From NCBI GenBank assembly GCA_020205615.1, contig CM035167.1, forward strand, positions 139,886,568 to 139,950,567: 64,000 bases of DNA, in the 5' to 3' direction. A program made the position numbers and the translations under genes. Positions within the stretch are counted from its first letter, which is position 1. Each line of letters opens with the position of its first letter. Under the pieces are notes generated by a model. The model had not been told where the DNA came from, did not search any database, and worked only from the letters and a program-made list of their open reading frames with translations. Shown here piece by piece: positions 60,301 to 64,000 of the stretch. The DNA is from Panax quinquefolius. Its lineage: Eukaryota > Streptophyta > Magnoliopsida > Apiales > Araliaceae.

Positions 60301-62278
60301 TTCTTATCATTAAAACTGGGTTGTAAGGACTTGTATACCACTATCCTCTATTCTGGCCATACAACTTAAGCCAAGCTTTAAGTCTTCAGTTTCTGTGCTC
60401 TACACCTTCTGTACAATGTGTAACTTGCAGAGATGTTCTGATTATAACCTTTTTCTTTTTGTGATAACCTTGTCCAAATAACTAATTATTATTGAACATC
60501 TATGCACAGTGGCTTTAAAGATCTGTTTGATTGGCGATACTTCATTGAGACACTGAAAGATGACATCCATATAGTTGAGACATTACCACCTGCCTATGCT
60601 GGACTTGAACCTTTCTCAAAGACACCAATATCTTGGTCCAAGGTGAATATTCCTTAATGTTCAATTTTATGATCAGTCTTTGAGCAGGACTTCTGTAATT
60701 CTTTGCACATGATTCTGTCACTTGACTACAATCAACAATCCATGTCCTTGGTGACTATGGAAATTGAACCTAATAGGAGCCTAATCATTTTATTACTATT
60801 TGTTGGTCAGTTGAAGTCTTCTGAGTACGGGGATCTTTTGGTTAATTTGTGTGTCAGTTCATGACGTTTCCAGCTAACCATGTCATGCCTCACCTGACTG
60901 TCATGTTCTATAAGATTTAGGTCAGCTAACCGACTTTGTATACCTTTTCAGGTTAGTTATTATAAGTTGGAGGTCCTCCCACTTCTGAAGCAGCACAAAG
61001 TGATGTACTTCACCCACACTGATTCTCGAATTGCAAACAATGGTCTCCCCAACTCAATACAAAAGTTAAGGTGTCGTGTAAATTACAGGGCATTAAAATA
61101 TTCTGCGCCAATAGAAGAACTTGGAAAAATCCTAGTTTCAAGAATGAGACTAGATGGAAGCCCTTATCTTGCATTGCATCTAAGGTATCTTGTAGTTTTT
61201 TGAATTTTTTTTTTTACCCAAATTGGAGATGCAATAGTTGTTCTTTTTTTCAGGTTGAGCTGCCAGTTATGTAGTGGTTTGTTAATGTTTCATTATGTTA
61301 GTGATGTCAGATGTTCACTTCTGAAAATAAAAGAGACACCAATAAATACTAATAATGTGTTAATCATGTGCAAGAAAGCAATACACTGATAATAACCACT
61401 AAAAAAAGGTAGTTTGACTCTTCCCTCAAATGTTTTCGTGAATTTCATTAACATTTCTTTTTCTTCTTCGTAGGTATGATGAGAAGGATATGCTTGCATT
61501 TTACGGGCTGCAGTCATAATTTGACAGCAGAAGAAGATGATGAACTCCGTGAGGATGCGTTACGAGGTCAGTCATTGGAAAGAAAAAGAGATTGACGGGT
61601 CTGAGAAAAGGAGGCTCGGTGGCTGCCCTTGACCCCAAGAGAGACGTCCCTTTGCTTAAAGGATTGGGCTTCCCATCCAGCTCTAGGATTTACTTAGTAG
61701 CTGGTGAAGCTTTTGGAAATGGAAGTATGCAACATCTCCTGGAAGATTACCCAAACATCTTCTCCCATTCCACTCTTTCTACAGAAGACGAATTGAAACC
61801 TTTCAAGAATCACCAGAACATGCTGGCTGGTTTGGACTATGTTGTTGCCCTTCAGAGTGATGTTTTCGTTTACACCTATGATGGTAATATGGCAAAGGCA
61901 GTTCAAGGCCATAGGAGGTTTGAGGACTTCAAGAAAACTATTAATCCGGACAGGTAATATTCTGACCTTTTACCTTTGAACTTTGGTAAATATTTGACGG
62001 TTTGCCTTTTTTTACCGAAACATTTTCACCCAACCCCATTTGTGGCATCTAACTGTTGTTTACTATTTTCATGCAGGATGAATTTCGTAAAAGCTGTTGA
62101 TGAATATGATCAAGGAAAAGTCTCCTGGAAAAAGTTTAGCTCTAAAGTGAAGAAGCTTCACGAGGACCGTACAGGAGCACCCTATACGAGGGAACCTGGT
62201 GAATTTCCAAAGCTGGAAGAAAGCTTTTATGCAAACCCGTATCCTGGATGTCTTTGTGAAAGAACGCATGAAAAATAG
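54325..62278 (+). CDS. O-fucosyltransferase family protein (plant PF10250/GT106), nine exons
   Basis: Proposed exons: 54325-54816, 55740-55907, 56007-56079, 56156-56226, 56328-56416, 60510-60642, 60952-61184, 61474-61953, 62077-62278. These sum to 1,941 nt (646 residues) with consistent phases and GT-AG introns. The N-terminus is a Ser/His/Asn-rich cytosolic tail with one membrane segment at about residues 129-147 ([16 protein letters not shown]), giving a type II Golgi topology. The luminal domain shows [46 protein letters not shown] and [13 protein letters not shown], and ends with CLCERTHEK. The family transfers sugars, fucose or in some members rhamnose, in the Golgi; the acceptor cannot be told from sequence. 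Exon 8 has four single-base indels that cancel out but break the frame between about 61499 and 61653. The other exons are intact. The exon 4 donor (GGG|GTCTGG) is weak. An alternative start is the Met at 54346. Confidence 0.88.
56640..56820. repeat. Possible degraded short repeat in intron 5 (GGTA/CGGTA-rich)
   Basis: Dense TTCGGTA, GGTACCGGT and ACCGGTAAACCGG motifs unlike the rest of the intron. I found no flanking duplication, so the identity is open. Confidence 0.3.
56890..57726. mobile_element. Non-autonomous DNA transposon in intron 5 with 10-bp target duplication
   Basis: An 837-bp unit flanked by ACTACCAAGT at 56880-56889 and 57727-57736. Its termini are imperfect inverted repeats: AAGGGTGTAAACGAG at the left and CTCGTTTATAGCCTT at the right (13 of 15 bases pair). 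The interior has many ACTCGA/TCGAGT motifs near both ends and an (ACTCG)n run near 57020-57042, with no coding frame. A 10-bp duplication fits Mutator-like elements better than hAT (8 bp), but the inverted repeats are short. Confidence 0.75.
57737..59460. other. Middle of intron 5
   Basis: I found no supported gene. It is mixed AT-rich sequence. The stretch 58860-59110 has a composition unlike its surroundings and may be an old repeat fragment, but I found no termini or duplication. Confidence 0.4.
59471..60178. mobile_element. Second non-autonomous element in intron 5 with 10-bp target duplication
   Basis: A 708-bp unit flanked by ACTAGTCTTT at 59461-59470 and 60179-60188. Both ends share a short inverted motif: AGCACTATAAA at the left, and TTTATAGCCCTACAACT at the right, which pairs as AG...GCTATAAA. 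The interior is filled with GGATA/TATCC and CGGATAC motifs at both ends, giving a long imperfect inverted layout. No coding frame is credible. It resembles the element at 56890 in TSD length and in the (G)GCTATAAA end. Confidence 0.7.
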
Positions 62279-63039
62279 CTGTAGAACTCACAATGTTTGT
62301 GACTAGTTTGAATTCCAAGGGGCCAACATTAACGGTAAAAGATGGAGTTTTAATGGCCTTAATTCTCATGGAGTCAGTTTTGAAACAACCCCTGCTTGAA
62401 GGGAGAATATACTTGCATTCTGGTGAAGTCTGAGCAAGGACATGAAGTTCTGGTCTGCAGCAGCAGCAGCAGCTTGGTTACGGGCGACTGCTGAAGTAGA
62501 GGCATATAGTATATTATCCTCAAGTTATACAACAGGAATATTTTCCACTAATTCAGCTTAATAATTTTTCAGTAGTTGGTATGAAGTATGAAATATGAAG
62601 TATGAAGTACCGACTGTAAACGGAGAAGATGATACTGAAAGTACAAATGTACAACATTACTTGAACTATCTACAATACAGAAATGATTCTTGTCCCATCA
62701 TAACTCCGATTAATCCTAAATGGCATTGGACATATTCATCTATTAGTTTCTTTGGTTGTATGTTTCATTTTTTCTCTCAAACTATTTGTTTCTGTTAAAG
62801 GGCAACAAATCAAAGGGGATGGAGCTGCCTACTATATTTTGACTCGAGAAAGAAAAGGACTTGCATCTGTTTTCATCAATTGATAAATAAGCTAACAGAA
62901 TGATCACAAACATGTTTACCAGTTACAAAAGAACATTTTAACAAAGATATCTGCAAGGCACCAACAGAGACAGGTCGAAAATGCTAGAGATAGCATCTTC
63001 AATACAAAGAAAAAAACCACGCCACGACAGTCAGAGGCA
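62279..63039. other. 3' UTRs and spacer between two convergent genes
   Basis: It contains the likely 3' UTR of the O-fucosyltransferase-like gene, with a (CAG)5 run at 62458-62472, and on the minus strand the 3' UTR of the MOB1-type gene. I see no further gene. Confidence 0.55.
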
Positions 63040-63971
63040 CTACAACTGCAGAATCGATTCAACAAGCTCATAGAGAGGTGCAAGCTCCCCCTTGTCGATC
63101 AAGCGAAATTCCTGCATCAGCAGAATCAGTTAGAGAAGCTGAGCTTTTGAAACTCTTATGTCCATTAAAGGGCTTGAGACCGTGCAAACCAATTTGATAT
63201 AGATGTGCTCTGTGAAAACATTTCTTCTCTAACTCCATTCTTAAGATTTACAATCACAATTTAAGAAAGAAAAATAAAGGATTTTCCTACTATTTTTCTT
63301 TACGAACCAAATTTAAACTTACGAATAAAACCAAATTTCAGATAAATTGACAAAAACTAAACACATGTTTGTGAAAGTTGAGAAAGATGTACGGAAACCA
63401 GCCTCGTGATCTCCATGTGTTCACTTCCCAGTTAACTCCTGTCCCTCCTATATGGCATAAAGTTACTGATAAGCAAAAGGTGTAAATTGGTGGACGGACC
63501 GACGACAGAGTTAAGAATTTCACTGCTTGGATAGAAAAAAACCAAATATCCACACAACAAAATTGTCTTAACAATTCGTTTTGCTAGTGAAGCAACTTCA
63601 TTGCTTACTTGGAAAACCATATATTATCCTATATCATCAATAAAGCATACATATTAACACCCATTTGAAAAGGAACCAAAAAAATCTGATGATAAAAGTA
63701 TGAAACACTTGATGGTTTTTTTCTCTTACCCCCATTCCCTGAAAAAATAGGGGATGGGACTGTTGTGTCTTTTACATTGGGAAAATCTGATGGAAGTAAT
63801 ATCTTACCCATGTAAAGAGAACAAAATGCTTAAAACAAGTGTTGAGGTGAGCTTCTTCCTTCAGGCTAACAATCTTCTGGAAATGTGAGTGATAGATGTG
63901 AGCATATACACGAAACAGCCGCTTGAATATTGTCTTCACAACGTCCACAAAATTGGGTGGAAATGGAGCAC
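63040..63971 (-). CDS. MOB1: MOB1-type kinase activator, C-terminal two exons (partial)
   Basis: On the minus strand an exon at 63971-63808, preceded by a TGATGCAG acceptor, encodes GAPFPPNFVDVVKTIFKRLF and continues with VYAHIYHSHFQKIVSLKEEA and HLNTCFKHFVLFTW. After a GTAAGAT donor and a 696-bp intron, the final exon (63111-63040) encodes EFRLIDKGELAPLYELVESI and ends with TAG at 63042-63040. These are the hallmark C-terminal segments of MOB1, including the two His of the zinc site in HIYHSHF. MOB1 proteins bind and activate NDR/LATS-type kinases in growth and cytokinesis control. The N-terminal part lies right of the window. The intron phase (split Gly codon) is consistent. The frame shown is intact. 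Confidence 0.93.
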
Positions 63972-64000
63972 CTGCATCATATAGCAAGCAAATTGAGAAA

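Overview
The window looks like nuclear DNA of a flowering plant, most likely a eudicot with a repeat-rich genome. It is AT-rich, its genes have spliced introns, and about 50 kb (1431-51885) is a nest of Ty3/gypsy LTR retrotransposons. Plant host genes sit on both sides. The retrotransposon proteins (gag with CCHC knuckles, then protease, reverse transcriptase, RNase H, integrase and a chromodomain-like C-terminus), the 2.4-2.8 kb LTRs and the initiator-Met-tRNA-type primer site point to plant chromoviruses, probably the Tekay/Del clade. I saw no CRISPR array, tRNA, rRNA or bacterial-style operon.

Left flank (1-1430): the first coding exon of a minus-strand gene (translation start near 878-890, running off the window at base 1). 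Its reading frame is open for about 297 codons apart from one in-frame TAG at 279-281. Two E2F-type sites lie 120-290 bp upstream of the start, which suggests an S-phase or DNA-repair type gene.

Retrotransposon nest: the outermost element lies on the minus strand (1431-51885) and has a TTCAT target-site duplication (TSD). Its 3' LTR (1431-2778 plus 21863-22894) is split by a plus-strand element (2779-21862, TSD TGGAA). The 5' LTR of that element is in turn split by a third element (3485-13247). A second family (22895-37228) has the order LTR-internal-LTR-internal, and its first gag carries a solo LTR (26733-29497, TSD AGGAG). From 37229 to 41066 there is a rearranged patch: an inverted LTR plus gag, then an LTR stub. 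A fairly well preserved plus-strand pol and 3' LTR follow (41067-48200). The outer element's own gag and 5' LTR close the nest (48201-51885). No element can encode a full polyprotein as written. Many breaks are single-base indels or a recurring CAGA/TGTA-type alternation at equivalent positions of different copies, which looks more like base-calling or consensus error at methylated sites than ordinary decay.

Right flank (51886-64000): about 2.4 kb of AT-rich spacer, then a nine-exon plus-strand gene (54325-62278) for a Golgi type II membrane protein of the plant O-fucosyltransferase family (PF10250/GT106). Its fifth intron is 4.1 kb and contains two short elements with perfect 10-bp target duplications. 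Exon 8 carries four single-base indels that cancel out. The last two exons of a minus-strand MOB1-type kinase activator gene (63040-63971) converge on it. I found no clear new biological system. The most informative signals are the TSD-anchored insertion history, the systematic sequence ambiguity in the repeats, and the disrupted exon in an otherwise intact gene.
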